In this document: in pieces, positions 9,548-18,545 of the stretch
How the letters are laid out: every line of letters starts with the position of its first letter
Numbering within the stretch: the stretch's first letter is position 1
Origin: Pseudomonas sessilinigenes
GTDB lineage: Bacteria; Pseudomonadota; Gammaproteobacteria; Pseudomonadales; Pseudomonadaceae
Direction: 5' to 3'
Assembly (NCBI RefSeq): GCF_003850565.1
Contig: NZ_CP027706.1
Location: 1,674,001-1,738,000 of the forward strand
DNA length: 64,000 bases
The notes under the pieces: model-generated
Told to the model about the DNA's origin: nothing
Database searches by the model: none
Seen by the model: the letters and a program-made list of their open reading frames with translations, nothing else
Program-made: the position numbers and the translations under genes

Positions 9548-10471
9548 TCAGGCTTGCTCGGGTGCGGCAAAGGGCGCATCCAGGGGCGCGGTGTCGAAGG
9601 TGCGCAACAGTTCCACGAGGATCTGCGTCGCCGGGCCCAGGGGTTTGTCCTTGTTGGAATAGAGAAAGAACGTCGGATGGCGGCTGCCGCCCTGGTCCAG
9701 GGGCAGCACCTTGAGCAGGCCCTCGTGCAGCTCGCGCTCGATCATGTGCCGTGGTAGCCAGGCGAAGCCCAGGCCGCTGCTGACGAACTTCGCCGCGGTG
9801 GCCAGGCTGCCAACCGTCCAGCGCTGCTCGGCACCCAGCCAGCCCACGTCCCGCGGTTGTTGGCGGCCGGAATCGCGAATCACCACTTGCAGTTGGCTTT
9901 CCAGGTCCTGGAAGTGCAACTGCCGTTGCAGGCGGTGCAGGGCGTGTTCCGGATGGGCCACGGCGACGAACTCCACCGAACTCATCTCGGTGCCCAGGTA
10001 ACCTGGAATATTGAAGCCGCTGATGGCCAGGTCGGCGACGCCTTCGAGCAGCACTTCCTCGACTCCAGACAGCACTTCCTCGCGCAGGCGCACACGGCAG
10101 CCGCGGCTCTGCGGCATGAAGGCGGTGAGGGCGCGGACCAGCCGTGCATTGGGGTAGGCGGCATCCACCACCAGCCGCACCTCGGCTTCCCAGCCTTGCT
10201 CCATGTGGTGGGCCAGGTCTTCGAGCTGGCTGGCCTGTTTCACCAGTTGCCGGGAGCGGCGCAGCAGTACGCCTCCGGCCTCGGTGAGCACGGCCTTGCG
10301 GCCATCGATCCGCAGCAGGGGTACACCGAGCTGGTCCTGCATGCGTGCCACGGTATAGCTGACCGAGGATTGCGAGCGGTGCAGGGCCTCGGCGGCTTGG
10401 GCGAAGCCTCCATGATCGACTACGGCCTGCAGGGTGCGCCATTGATCCAGGGTCACGCGGGGCGCTTTCAT
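9548..10471 (-). CDS. LysR-family transcriptional regulator
   Basis: A 307-residue LysR protein with an N-terminal winged helix (FAQAAEALHRSQSSVSYTVARMQ, residues about 23-45) and an effector-binding domain (about 90-290). Upstream, in the opposite direction, lies a small secreted-protein gene 49 bp away; downstream on the same strand lies the hydrolase-ppiA operon. Its target is not obvious; both neighbours are candidates. Confidence 0.85.
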   Translation of the reverse strand: MKAPRVTLDQWRTLQAVVDHGGFAQAAEALHRSQSSVSYTVARMQDQLGVPLLRIDGRKAVLTEAGGVLLRRSRQLVKQASQLEDLAHHMEQGWEAEVRLVVDAAYPNARLVRALTAFMPQSRGCRVRLREEVLSGVEEVLLEGVADLAISGFNIPGYLGTEMSSVEFVAVAHPEHALHRLQRQLHFQDLESQLQVVIRDSGRQQPRDVGWLGAEQRWTVGSLATAAKFVSSGLGFAWLPRHMIERELHEGLLKVLPLDQGGSRHPTFFLYSNKDKPLGPATQILVELLRTFDTAPLDAPFAAPEQA

Positions 10472-10520
10472 GAGGGGCTCCTCTTGTCCTAAGCTGGCGT
10501 TCCTTACCGGAGACCGCCGA

Positions 10521-10835
10521 ATGAGAAAATTCTGTTGTGTGTTGCTGGCCCTGCTGCCCTTGAGCGCCTGGGCTTATCCCATCGATGTCGACAAGCAACT
10601 CAATGGCCTGAGCATCGACTACACCACCTACGATACCGACGCCGACATTGGCTCGATCCAGTTGAACAACTACGGCAAGACCGATGCCGTGTGCTCGGTG
10701 GTTTTTCGCAACGGTCCCGAATCACCGCGTACTCGCAAGGTGGAAGTCGCCGCCGGCAAGAGCCGCAGCGTGACCGTCAAGTTCAACCGCAACATCATCA
10801 AGTTGCGCCTGGACCTGAAATGCCAGGCCAAATGA
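10521..10835 (+). CDS. Small secreted protein of unknown function
   Basis: A 104-residue protein with a clear signal peptide (MRKFCCVLLALLPLSAWA, cleaved about residue 18). The mature part looks all-beta, reading YTTYDTDADIGSIQLNNYG, with two cysteines (about residues 60 and 100) that could form a disulfide, and a basic C-terminal half. Similar pseudomonad proteins have been misnamed 3-phosphoglycerate kinase in databases; there is no kinase motif here. It should be periplasmic or extracellular. Confidence 0.7.
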   Translation: MRKFCCVLLALLPLSAWAYPIDVDKQLNGLSIDYTTYDTDADIGSIQLNNYGKTDAVCSVVFRNGPESPRTRKVEVAAGKSRSVTVKFNRNIIKLRLDLKCQAK

Positions 10836-10993
10836 CCGCCGTGATGCCGGTCCTGTCGATCGTGACGGGACTGGGTTCGCTTATAAACGAATTTATTGAT
10901 TGGTTATAGCAGTTATTTGCGCTTTTTCATCGATATCTCTCTGTTTAATCTGCGCCCCATCGACTTACGCATACCCCGATGGAGGCTTCAGCC

Positions 10994-11593
10994 ATGTCCC
11001 GCGTCCTGATCATTGAAAGCAGTGCCCGCCAGCAAGATTCCGTTTCCCGCCAACTGACCCAGACCTTTATCCAGCAATGGCAGGCTGCTCACCCGGCCGA
11101 TTCGATCACTGTGCGCGACCTGGCCCGTAACCCGGTGCCGCACCTGGATGCCAACCTGCTGGGCGGCTGGATGAAACCCGCCGAGCAACGCAGCGCGGCC
11201 GAGCAGGACTCGCTGCAACGTTCCGACGAGTTGACCCAAGAGCTGCTGGACGCCGACGTACTGGTGATGGCCGCGCCGATGTACAACTTCGCCATCCCCA
11301 GCACGCTCAAGGCCTGGCTCGACCATGTGCTGCGTGCCGGGGTGACCTTCAAGTACACCCAGACCGGTCCCCAGGGTTTGCTCACTGGCAAGCGCGCCTA
11401 TGTCCTGACTGCCCGGGGCGGGATCTACGCCGGTAGCAGCACCGATCACCAGGAACCCTACTTGCGCCAGGTCATGGCCTTCATTGGGATCCACGACGTG
11501 CAGTTCATCCATGCCGAGGGCCTGAACCTGGGCGGCGATTTCCACGAGAAGGGCCTGAACCAGGCCAACGCCCGGCTGGCCCAGGTGGCCTGA
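10994..11593 (+). CDS. azoR: FMN-dependent NADH-azoreductase
   Basis: A 199-residue flavodoxin-fold protein. Family features are the N-terminal phosphate-binding segment IIESSARQQDSVSRQL, the flavin-contacting MAAPMYNFAIPSTLKAWLDHVLRAG block and the LTARGGIYAG block. AzoR enzymes reduce azo dyes and quinones using NADH and usually act as dimers in the cytoplasm; in pseudomonads they help with quinone stress. The ATG at 10994 (MSRVLII) is preferred over one five codons upstream because family proteins begin at this point. An AT-rich promoter-like stretch precedes it. Confidence 0.88.
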   Translation: MSRVLIIESSARQQDSVSRQLTQTFIQQWQAAHPADSITVRDLARNPVPHLDANLLGGWMKPAEQRSAAEQDSLQRSDELTQELLDADVLVMAAPMYNFAIPSTLKAWLDHVLRAGVTFKYTQTGPQGLLTGKRAYVLTARGGIYAGSSTDHQEPYLRQVMAFIGIHDVQFIHAEGLNLGGDFHEKGLNQANARLAQVA

Positions 11594-11703
11594 GGCGTTA
11601 ATCCCCAGGTAATCGCTGGATGTTCAAGTAGCTCCTGTGTGCCCCTTCAAGCAGGTCCGCACATAGAACCTCCCTTTGCACTGGGTGCTCCTTCAGTGCC
11701 AAT

Positions 11704-11740
11704 GCCCGATCGAACGCCTCGCGAGATCGGGCTTTTTTTT
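11704..11740 (+). terminator. Rho-independent terminator after azoR
   Basis: An 8-bp stem GCCCGATC / GATCGGGC with a 13-nt loop followed by eight T residues. Confidence 0.85.
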
Positions 11741-11804
11741 GCTGGTGATTTCACCCGCGCCGGCAAAACCGTTATCGTCGCCGCCATCCAACGATGAGGC
11801 GAGC

Positions 11805-12668
11805 ATGGGCTATCTACTGGTTGTCACCCTGATCCAGGCGTTTTCCTTCAATCTGATCGGCGAGTACCTGGCCGGGCATGTCGACAGCTACTTTGCCGTG
11901 CTGGTGCGGGTGCTGCTGGCAGGGTTGGTGTTCATCCCGCTGACTCGCTGGCGCCGGGTGGAACCGGCCTTCATGCGCGGCATGCTGCTGATCGGTGCGC
12001 TGCAGTTCGGCATCACCTATGTGTGCCTGTACCTGAGCTTCCGGGTGCTGACGGTGCCGGAAGTGTTGTTGTTCACCATTCTCACGCCGTTGCACGTGAC
12101 CCTGATCGAAGACGCCTTGAACCGGCGCTTCAATCCCTGGGGCTTGCTCGCGGCCCTGGTGGCGGTGGCGGGTGCCGCGGTGATTCGCTACGACCGGATC
12201 AACCCGGACTTCTTCATGGGCTTCCTGCTGTTGCAACTGGCCAACTTCACCTATGCCGCCGGGCAGGTGCTGTACAAGCATCTGGTGGCGCGCTATCCCA
12301 GCGACCTGCCGCACTACCGGCGGTTCGGCTACTTCTACCTGGGCGCGTTGCTGGTGGTGCTGCCGGCATTCCTGCTGTTCGGCAAGGCGCACTTCCTGCC
12401 GGATGCCCCGGTGACCTGGGCGGTGCTGCTGTTCCTCGGGCTGGTAGCCACGGCGCTGGGGTTGTACTGGTGGAACAAGGGCGCGTGCCTGGTCACCGGC
12501 GCGACCCTGGCGGTGATGAACAACCTGCATGTGCCGGTGGGCCTGCTGCTCAATTTGCTGATCTGGAACCGCCATGAAGACCTGGGCCGCCTGGCCCTCG
12601 GCGGATTGGTGATCCTGCTGGCGGTGTGGGTTAGCCGCCATGGCCAGCGCAGGGTGGCCACGGCGTGA
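11805..12668 (+). CDS. DMT-superfamily EamA-type transporter
   Basis: A 287-residue membrane protein with the internal duplication of EamA carriers: about ten helices in two five-helix halves, with the second half starting around FFMGFLLLQLANFTYAAGQ. These carriers usually export amino acids or related metabolites. The start at 11805 (MGYLLVVTLIQAFSFN) gives the normal family length; the open frame further upstream covers the preceding terminator and is not coding. It is a single-gene transcript followed by its own terminator. Confidence 0.82.
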   Translation: MGYLLVVTLIQAFSFNLIGEYLAGHVDSYFAVLVRVLLAGLVFIPLTRWRRVEPAFMRGMLLIGALQFGITYVCLYLSFRVLTVPEVLLFTILTPLHVTLIEDALNRRFNPWGLLAALVAVAGAAVIRYDRINPDFFMGFLLLQLANFTYAAGQVLYKHLVARYPSDLPHYRRFGYFYLGALLVVLPAFLLFGKAHFLPDAPVTWAVLLFLGLVATALGLYWWNKGACLVTGATLAVMNNLHVPVGLLLNLLIWNRHEDLGRLALGGLVILLAVWVSRHGQRRVATA

Positions 12669-12748
12669 AGGTTACGGGCGCCAGCGAGATGGGGTAGCGG
12701 TTCTACGCAGCTGTTACCCCTATCCCCAGGAACGAGGCTCTGTCCAGG

Positions 12749-12776
12749 ACCCGCCCTATCGGCGGGTTCTTTTTTT
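12749..12776 (+). terminator. Rho-independent terminator after the EamA gene
   Basis: Stem ACCCGCC / GGCGGGT with a short loop, followed by TCTTTTTTT. Confidence 0.85.
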
Positions 12777-12941
12777 GTTTCTGTTTTTCAATTGGAAACA
12801 ATGAGTTAGATGAGTCAAGAGAAGAGACGAGCGCTCGGTGACGCGTCTGGCCATAAAATTGCATTCATATGTATATACAAGACATTACAAGATGAGCTGG
12901 CTTTGCTGACGCCAGTTCCTGGCAAGGGAGGGCGTTGTGCC

Positions 12942-14186
12942 ATGAAGTTCCAGGTATTCCACGGCTGGTATGTGGTGTTGGCCACCCATGTGTTGCTGGC
13001 GCTGATCTTTGGCGGTGCCTATTCCTTCGGTGCGTTCTTCTCGCAGATCCAGGCCAATTTCGCAGTGGGGAGCTTTTCCGTGGCCTCGGTGTTTTCCCTG
13101 ACGGCGTTGATCTATTACGCCATGGGGGTTGTCGCTGGCGTGCTGGCCGATCGCACTTCCACCCGGCGGGTGGTGGGGGTCGGCATCCTGTCCCTGGCCC
13201 TGGGGTTTTTCTGCGCGAGCCTGGCGTCCGGGTCGTTGTGGTGGTTCCTGCTGTGCTTCTGCGTACTGGTGGGGCTGGGCGTCGGCCTGGTGTATGTGCC
13301 GGCGGTGGCGGTGGTCCAGCGTTGGTTCGTCAGCCGGCGCAGCCAGGCTTCGGGCCTTGCCCTGGCGGGAACCGGGGTCGGGACCTTTGCCGGGCCATTG
13401 CTGGCCGGCTGGCTGATGGAGCATTTTTCCTGGGAGGCGACCCTGCAGATCTTCGCCGGCGCGATCCTGTTGCTTGGCCTGGCTGCCACGGCGCTGATCC
13501 GCAGCGGCCCCCAGGAGCTCGGGCTGTTCGCGGACGGCCTGCCTGCCATGGCCGAGCGGCCCCAGGTGGCCCCGTCCGGTCTGCACCTGGCCGAAGCCTT
13601 GGGCATGGCGCGTTTCTGGTGGTACTTCGCGGCGATCCTGTGCGGTTCGGTGGGATTGTTCGTGGCGTTGGTGCACATCAACCCCTATGCCCGGCAGGCG
13701 GGGCTGGGTGTTTCCGAAGCCAACTTGTTGATTGGCCTGATCGGCGCCGGCAACGTCGGTGGCCGCCTGTTCCTCGGCAGCCTGGGCGACCGGATCGGCA
13801 GCCGGCGCCTGCTGGTCGCCCTGACCTTGCTCCTGGTGCTGTTGAACCTACTGTGGCTGGTGGCCGATGGCTTCATGGCGCTGGCGTTGTTCGCCCTGTG
13901 CTTTGGCGTGGCCAACGGCGGTTGCATTTCGCTCTACCCGGCCGTGGCGGCCGATTGGTTCGGCACGGCCAACCTGGGGGCTATCCTCGGTGCCCTGTAC
14001 CTGTCGGTGGGGGTGGCGGCATTGCTGGGCGGCAGTTTCGCCGGCTGGTTGTTCGACCTGTACCAGGGCTACGACGCGGCGATTGGCCTGGGGGCTGCGT
14101 GCGCGTTGCTGTCCGTGCTGTTCATCCTCATGGCTTGCCGTCCTCAGCCCGATCCGCTGTTGCAGGCAGCGCCGACGGCTGCCTGA
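12942..14186 (+). CDS. MFS transporter, oxalate/monocarboxylate (OFA)-like
   Basis: A 414-residue MFS protein. It starts MKFQVFHGWYVVLATHVLLALIFGGAYSFGAFF, the HGWYVV opening typical of OFA and monocarboxylate-type carriers, and has MFS motif A variants VLADRTSTRRVV and LGDRIGSRRLL after helices 2 and 8. The ATG at 12942 follows an AAGGGAGGG ribosome binding site, so the upstream open frame is discounted. The substrate is probably a small organic anion, but this is inference. No regulator gene is adjacent. Confidence 0.8.
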   Translation: MKFQVFHGWYVVLATHVLLALIFGGAYSFGAFFSQIQANFAVGSFSVASVFSLTALIYYAMGVVAGVLADRTSTRRVVGVGILSLALGFFCASLASGSLWWFLLCFCVLVGLGVGLVYVPAVAVVQRWFVSRRSQASGLALAGTGVGTFAGPLLAGWLMEHFSWEATLQIFAGAILLLGLAATALIRSGPQELGLFADGLPAMAERPQVAPSGLHLAEALGMARFWWYFAAILCGSVGLFVALVHINPYARQAGLGVSEANLLIGLIGAGNVGGRLFLGSLGDRIGSRRLLVALTLLLVLLNLLWLVADGFMALALFALCFGVANGGCISLYPAVAADWFGTANLGAILGALYLSVGVAALLGGSFAGWLFDLYQGYDAAIGLGAACALLSVLFILMACRPQPDPLLQAAPTAA

Positions 14187-14268
14187 AAACGCCGGGAGCC
14201 GGGGTGGCCCAGGCGTTTTGCGGTGGGGCACAGCGCCTGATGCCGGTCAGTTAAGCAAGGTGCTCCCC

Positions 14269-14380
14269 GTAGGAGCAGCCGGCCGACGCTCGATTGCTCG
14301 CGATGCTCGTCAACGGTGGCGCGTGTTTATGGGGTAAACGCAGCGCTCTGAAACCCATCGCGGGCAAGCCTCGCTCCTAC
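14269..14380. repeat. Pseudomonad REP-like inverted repeat
   Basis: The element starts GTAGGAGC and ends GCTCCTAC, with related GCTCGCGATG / CATCGCGGGC arms inside. This is the layout of the dispersed repeat common in P. fluorescens-group intergenic regions. It lies between two convergent genes and could also act as a transcription end. Confidence 0.75.
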
Positions 14381-14405
14381 CGTTTCCTTAACTGATCGGC
14401 ATTTG

Positions 14406-15704
14406 TCAGAGCGCCTGTTTCTCGCTTGGGCCGATATGGCTGGCGCCCAGCACTGCCGGTAGCAGGCCGGCCCGCAGGTCGTTGCCGCTGGGTTGCTGGT
14501 ACAGGCTCAGGCCGAACTCCGGCATCACCGCCAGCAGGTAGTCGAAGATATCCCCCTGGATTCGCTCGTAGTCGGCCCACACCGTGGTGCGGGTGAAGCA
14601 GTAGATCTCCAGGGGAATGCCCTGGGCCGTGGTCTGCATCTGGCGCACCATGCAGGTCATGTTCGGCTGGATCTCGGGGTGGCTCTTCAGGTAGGCCAGG
14701 GCGTAGGCGCGGAAGGTGCCGAGGTTGGTCATGCGCCGGCGGTTGGCCGACAGGGCGGCAACGTTGCCCTGGGCCTCGTTCCAGCTTTTGAGCTCGGCCT
14801 GTTTGCGCCCGATGTAGTCGGTGAGCAGGCGTACCCCGCTCAGCCGTGCTTCTTCGTCGTCATGCAGGAAGCGTACGCCGCTGGCATCGATGAACAGGCT
14901 GCGCTTGATCCGCCGGCCGCCGGACTGCTGCATGCCGCGCCAGTTGCGAAACGACTCGGACATCAGCCGCCAGGTGGGGATGGAAACGATGGTCTTGTCG
15001 AAGTTCTGCACCTTGACCGTGTGCAGGGTGATGTCCACCACGTCGCCGTCGGCGCCCACCTGGGGCATTTCGATCCAGTCGCCGACCCGCAGCATGTCGT
15101 TGCTGGTCAGTTGTACGCTGGCGACGAAGGACAAGAGGGTGTCCTTGTACACCAACAGGATCACCGCCGACATGGCACCCAGGCCCGAGAGCAGCAACAG
15201 CGGCGAGCGATCGATGAGGGTGGCGACGATGATGATGGCGCCGAATACGTACAACACCATCTTCGCCAGTTGCACATACCCCTTGATCGAGCGGGTGCGG
15301 GCGTGTTCGGTGCGGGCGTAGATGTCCAGCAGGGCATTGAGCAGGGCGCTCAGGGCCAGCAACTGGAACAGGATGGTGAAGGCCATGGCCAGGTTGCCCA
15401 GGAACAGCAGGCTGGCCTTGCTCAACTCAGGCACCAGGTGCAGGCCGAACTGGATCACCAGGGAGGGAGTCATCTGTGCCAGGCGGTGGAACACCTTGTT
15501 CTGGCGCAGGTCGTTGAGCCAGTGCAGGGCGGGTTGCCGGCCCAGCAGTCGCACACCATGCAGGACCACATAGCGGGCTACCCGTCCGAGCACCAGGGCG
15601 ACCACCAGCAACAGGGTCAAGCCAAGGCCAGCGTGTAGGAGCGGGTGTTGGTCGAGGGCTCCCCAGAGGTCCTGGGTATCGAGCCAGAGCTGTTTGAAAT
15701 CCAT
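14406..15704 (-). CDS. Mechanosensitive channel of the MscS superfamily, YbdG-like
   Basis: A 432-residue MscS-family protein. The N-terminal half carries about five membrane helices. The pore-lining helix and beta domain follow around residues 175-240 (GLGAMSAVILLVYKDTLLSF, then DMLRVGDWIEM), the core MscS signature. A C-terminal cytoplasmic region with a YbdG-type insertion reads RRIKRSLFIDASGVRFL. YbdG-type channels give small osmotic-downshock conductances and sense osmotic stress. The gene stands alone, convergent with the MFS gene. Confidence 0.88.
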   Translation of the reverse strand: MDFKQLWLDTQDLWGALDQHPLLHAGLGLTLLLVVALVLGRVARYVVLHGVRLLGRQPALHWLNDLRQNKVFHRLAQMTPSLVIQFGLHLVPELSKASLLFLGNLAMAFTILFQLLALSALLNALLDIYARTEHARTRSIKGYVQLAKMVLYVFGAIIIVATLIDRSPLLLLSGLGAMSAVILLVYKDTLLSFVASVQLTSNDMLRVGDWIEMPQVGADGDVVDITLHTVKVQNFDKTIVSIPTWRLMSESFRNWRGMQQSGGRRIKRSLFIDASGVRFLHDDEEARLSGVRLLTDYIGRKQAELKSWNEAQGNVAALSANRRRMTNLGTFRAYALAYLKSHPEIQPNMTCMVRQMQTTAQGIPLEIYCFTRTTVWADYERIQGDIFDYLLAVMPEFGLSLYQQPSGNDLRAGLLPAVLGASHIGPSEKQAL

Positions 15705-15897
15705 GGGCTAAAACGATTCTTCTATGTGGCACAAAGAGGGGATTAGAGCATTGAACCCCGGCAAAGTTACCGTTGAGGACAAATCGGTTAACAAAAAACC
15801 AACTCTTTGCCACCGTTTGCACAAAGAAACTCGGCCTGGGCCTCCGAAACCGTTACCCTATGCAGCTGTTTTTCTGCACATCTTCGAGGTAGCACCC

Positions 15898-17241
15898 GTG
15901 TTTTCCCAATTCGCCCTGCACGAACGCCTGCTCAAAGCCGTGGCCGAGCTTAAATTTGTCGAGCCGACTCCGGTACAGGCCGCGGCTATTCCGCTCGCGC
16001 TGCAAGGGCGTGACCTGCGGGTGACGGCGCAGACCGGTAGCGGCAAGACCGCCGCCTTCATGCTGCCGATCCTCAATCGCCTGATCGGCCCGGCGAAAAT
16101 CCGCGTCAGCATCAAGACCCTGATCCTGCTGCCAACCCGGGAGCTGGCCCAGCAGACCCTGAAGGAAGCCGAGCGTTTCTCCCAGTTCACCTTCATCAAG
16201 TCCGGCTTGATCACCGGCGGTGAAGACTTCAAGGTCCAGGCCGCCATGCTGCGCAAGGTGCCGGATATCCTCATCGGTACCCCGGGTCGCCTGCTGGAGC
16301 ATCTCAATGCCGGCAACCTGGACCTCAAGGAAGTGGAAGTGCTGGTGCTCGACGAAGCCGACCGCATGCTCGACATGGGCTTTGCCGAAGACGTGCAACG
16401 CTTGGTGGATGAGTGCCCGAGCCGCCAGCAGACCATGCTGTTCTCCGCCACCACCGGTGGTTCCGGCCTGCGGGAAATGGTCGCCAAGGTCCTCGACAAC
16501 CCTGAGCACCTGCAACTCAACAGCGTCAGCCAGCTCAACGAGACCACGCGCCAGCAGATCATCACGGCCGACCACAACCAGCACAAAGAGCAGATCGTCA
16601 ACTGGCTGCTGGCCAACGAGACCTACCAGAAGGCCATTATCTTCACCAACACCCGGGTCATGGCCGACCGTATCTACGGCCGCCTGGTGGCCCAGGACTA
16701 CAAGGCGTTCGTCCTCCACGGCGACAAGGACCAGAAGGACCGCAAGCTGGCCATCGATCGCCTGAAGCAGGGCGGGGTGAAGATCCTGGTGGCCACCGAT
16801 GTCGCCGCCCGCGGCCTGGACGTCGAGGGCCTGGACCTGGTGATCAACTTCGACATGCCTCGCAGTGGCGACGAGTACGTGCACCGTATCGGCCGCACCG
16901 GTCGTGCTGGCAACGAAGGCCTGGCCATCTCGCTGATCTGCCATGGCGACTGGAACCTGATGTCGAGTATCGAGCGCTACCTCAAACAGAGCTTCGAGCG
17001 CCGCACCATCAAGGAAGTCAAGGGCACTTACGGCGGTCCGAAAAAGGTCAAGGCCTCCGGCAAGGCTGCTGGGACCAAGAAGAAAAAGACCGATACCAAG
17101 GGCGACAAGAAAAAAGCCCTGGCCAAGTCGCCAACCAAGCGCAAGAGCGCCAACCGGCCAAAGAGTGAGAGCCCGGCTCTGGTCAGCCAGGATGGCCTGG
17201 CGCCGCTCAAGCGCCGCAAGCCCGCACCAGCCGCTGAGTAA
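15898..17241 (+). CDS. DEAD-box ATP-dependent RNA helicase
   Basis: A 447-residue helicase with a full motif set: Q motif around residues 19-30 (FVEPTPVQ), Walker A AQTGSGKT at 44-51, PTRELA, the DEAD box in VLVLDEADRMLDMGF, SAT, and the second-domain motifs ARGLDVEGLDLVINFDMP and HRIGRTGRAG. A basic low-complexity tail (about the last 75 residues, rich in KKK and AKS) probably binds RNA. The GTG at 15898 fits the family N-terminus (VFSQFALHERLL). It resembles the SrmB/RhlE-like helicases of pseudomonads involved in ribosome assembly and mRNA remodelling. Confidence 0.9.
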   Translation: MFSQFALHERLLKAVAELKFVEPTPVQAAAIPLALQGRDLRVTAQTGSGKTAAFMLPILNRLIGPAKIRVSIKTLILLPTRELAQQTLKEAERFSQFTFIKSGLITGGEDFKVQAAMLRKVPDILIGTPGRLLEHLNAGNLDLKEVEVLVLDEADRMLDMGFAEDVQRLVDECPSRQQTMLFSATTGGSGLREMVAKVLDNPEHLQLNSVSQLNETTRQQIITADHNQHKEQIVNWLLANETYQKAIIFTNTRVMADRIYGRLVAQDYKAFVLHGDKDQKDRKLAIDRLKQGGVKILVATDVAARGLDVEGLDLVINFDMPRSGDEYVHRIGRTGRAGNEGLAISLICHGDWNLMSSIERYLKQSFERRTIKEVKGTYGGPKKVKASGKAAGTKKKKTDTKGDKKKALAKSPTKRKSANRPKSESPALVSQDGLAPLKRRKPAPAAE

Positions 17242-17263
17242 AGTGCAGGCCTGATCGCCATTA

Positions 17264-17292
17264 GAAAGCCCGGACCTGGTCCGGGCTTTTCA
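17264..17292. terminator. Bidirectional terminator between convergent genes
   Basis: Stem AAAGCCCGGACC / GGTCCGGGCTTTT with a very short loop, an A-run on the left and a T-run on the right; it serves the helicase gene and the convergent small secreted protein gene. Confidence 0.88.
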
Positions 17293-17303
17293 TTTCCTGG
17301 GCC

Positions 17304-17579
17304 TCAGTGGTCGGCTTTTTGCTCGGCGTCGGCCAGTTCCTTGAGGCGTTGGTCAATCAACTGGCAATCGTCGGGCAGGTCCTTGTTGGCGCTGCCCAGG
17401 TTCATCTTCTGCAACTCGTCGTTGATTTCCTTGGCCTTGGCCGGGTTCTGCTCGGTGATCTTGCTGACTTCCCGGGCCAGTTGCTCGCGCTTGGCGGTGG
17501 CTTCGTCCGGGGTACAGGCCCAGGCGGGCAGGGCCAGCAGCAGGCTGCCGGCGAGGGTGAGCAGGTTCAGGGTTTTCAT
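17304..17579 (-). CDS. Small periplasmic helical protein of unknown function
   Basis: A 91-residue protein with a signal peptide (MKTLNLLTLAGSLLLALPAWA) and a mature part of charged helices, with only two cysteines (just after the cleavage site and near residue 70) that could pair. The ATG at 17579 places the start directly at the signal peptide; an upstream in-frame ATG would add residues without sense. No function is known to me. It is convergent with the helicase gene. Confidence 0.65.
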   Translation of the reverse strand: MKTLNLLTLAGSLLLALPAWACTPDEATAKREQLAREVSKITEQNPAKAKEINDELQKMNLGSANKDLPDDCQLIDQRLKELADAEQKADH

Positions 17580-17751
17580 GGGCTGTGCCTCATGTTGTAG
17601 GCAGGGGGACATCCGGTTGAGGCGCCTGGAATGGGCAAAGTTCAGTTGGATCAGCCCAGGCAGGTGCCTTCGGGAGGGCGTGTGACGTTACAGGGGCTCG
17701 CACGTGCTGGAGGCGGGTCTTATTCACGGCGGCTCTGGAGGCCAGGTTCAA

Positions 17752-17780
17752 TTGACGCCTGGATAGTGGCGAATTAGTAT
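17752..17780 (+). promoter_or_regulatory. Sigma-70-type promoter of the lipoprotein gene
   Basis: -35 TTGACG and -10 TAGTAT separated by exactly 17 bp, about 100 bp before the lipoprotein start. The rest of the 303-bp gap 17580-17882 shows nothing recognisable. Confidence 0.7.
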
Positions 17781-17882
17781 CGCGCGCCGCTCCGGGTCAG
17801 GGGCGAATGCCGAGCGCCTGGACATATTTCCTTGATCCGAGCCAGTGCACCTCAACGAAATCGCTTTCAAGGAAGATCCTTA

Positions 17883-18464
17883 ATGCGCCTGCTGTCCCTG
17901 TTGTTCAGTTGTGTCCTTCTCGTGGGGTGTGCCTCCCGGCCGGATTACTACATCTCGTCCAAACCCGTACAGATTCCTGCCGACGCCACCTACTGGATCG
18001 ATAACTTTGATTTGCAATTGATCGGGGAGAGCCCGCGTTTCTTGCCTGAGGACAAACTGCGCCAGCAATTGGGCACGGAACTGATCCAGCAACTGGGCAA
18101 TGCCAATCGCTACGCCGCGACCAAGGACAGTGCCGATTACCTGCTGGATGTGGAGGCGGTGTACAAGCGGCGGCTCAGTGATTCCCAAGGTGGGCTGGTG
18201 TCCAAGATCGTCGATGACAATACGATCCTGGCCAGTGTCGACTTCGGCTACAAGGTCCAGGTCAAGCGTGCCGGTGCCGAAGTGTTGCATTTCGCCCAAC
18301 AACGCGACGGCCTCCAGCCTGCCGGCGCCGTGGGCCAGTTGCGCAATATGAAAACCATGCTCGGGGTGATTACCAACAGCGGTAACTCCGATGTGGAGAC
18401 GTTCTACGTCCGGGTTCTGCCGCGCTTCATCGTTCGCGATATCACGGCCATTCCGTCGCGTTGA
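17883..18464 (+). CDS. Predicted lipoprotein
   Basis: A 193-residue lipoprotein: signal peptide MRLLSLLFSCVLLVGC with lipobox L-V-G-C (lipidated Cys16), followed by a soluble domain. The mature part has repeated amphipathic strands and a central YLLDVEAVYKRRLSD segment, and resembles lipoproteins of the FlgO/LpoB-like type with a mixed alpha/beta fold, though that likeness is loose. Ser at the second mature position (C-A-S) is compatible with outer membrane sorting. It has its own promoter and a downstream terminator; no neighbour suggests a role. Confidence 0.75.
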   Translation: MRLLSLLFSCVLLVGCASRPDYYISSKPVQIPADATYWIDNFDLQLIGESPRFLPEDKLRQQLGTELIQQLGNANRYAATKDSADYLLDVEAVYKRRLSDSQGGLVSKIVDDNTILASVDFGYKVQVKRAGAEVLHFAQQRDGLQPAGAVGQLRNMKTMLGVITNSGNSDVETFYVRVLPRFIVRDITAIPSR

Positions 18465-18494
18465 GGCAAGCCTGCTTGCCGTGCATCCGGCAAA

Positions 18495-18528
18495 AACAAC
18501 GGGGGAGCATGGGCTCCCCCGTGTTGTT
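18495..18528. terminator. Bidirectional terminator
   Basis: Ten-bp stem ACGGGGGAGC / GCTCCCCCGT with outer AACA / TGTT pairs and T-rich flank, between the lipoprotein gene and the convergent AraC gene. Confidence 0.85.
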
Positions 18529-18545
18529 TCTCGGCCTTTGATGGC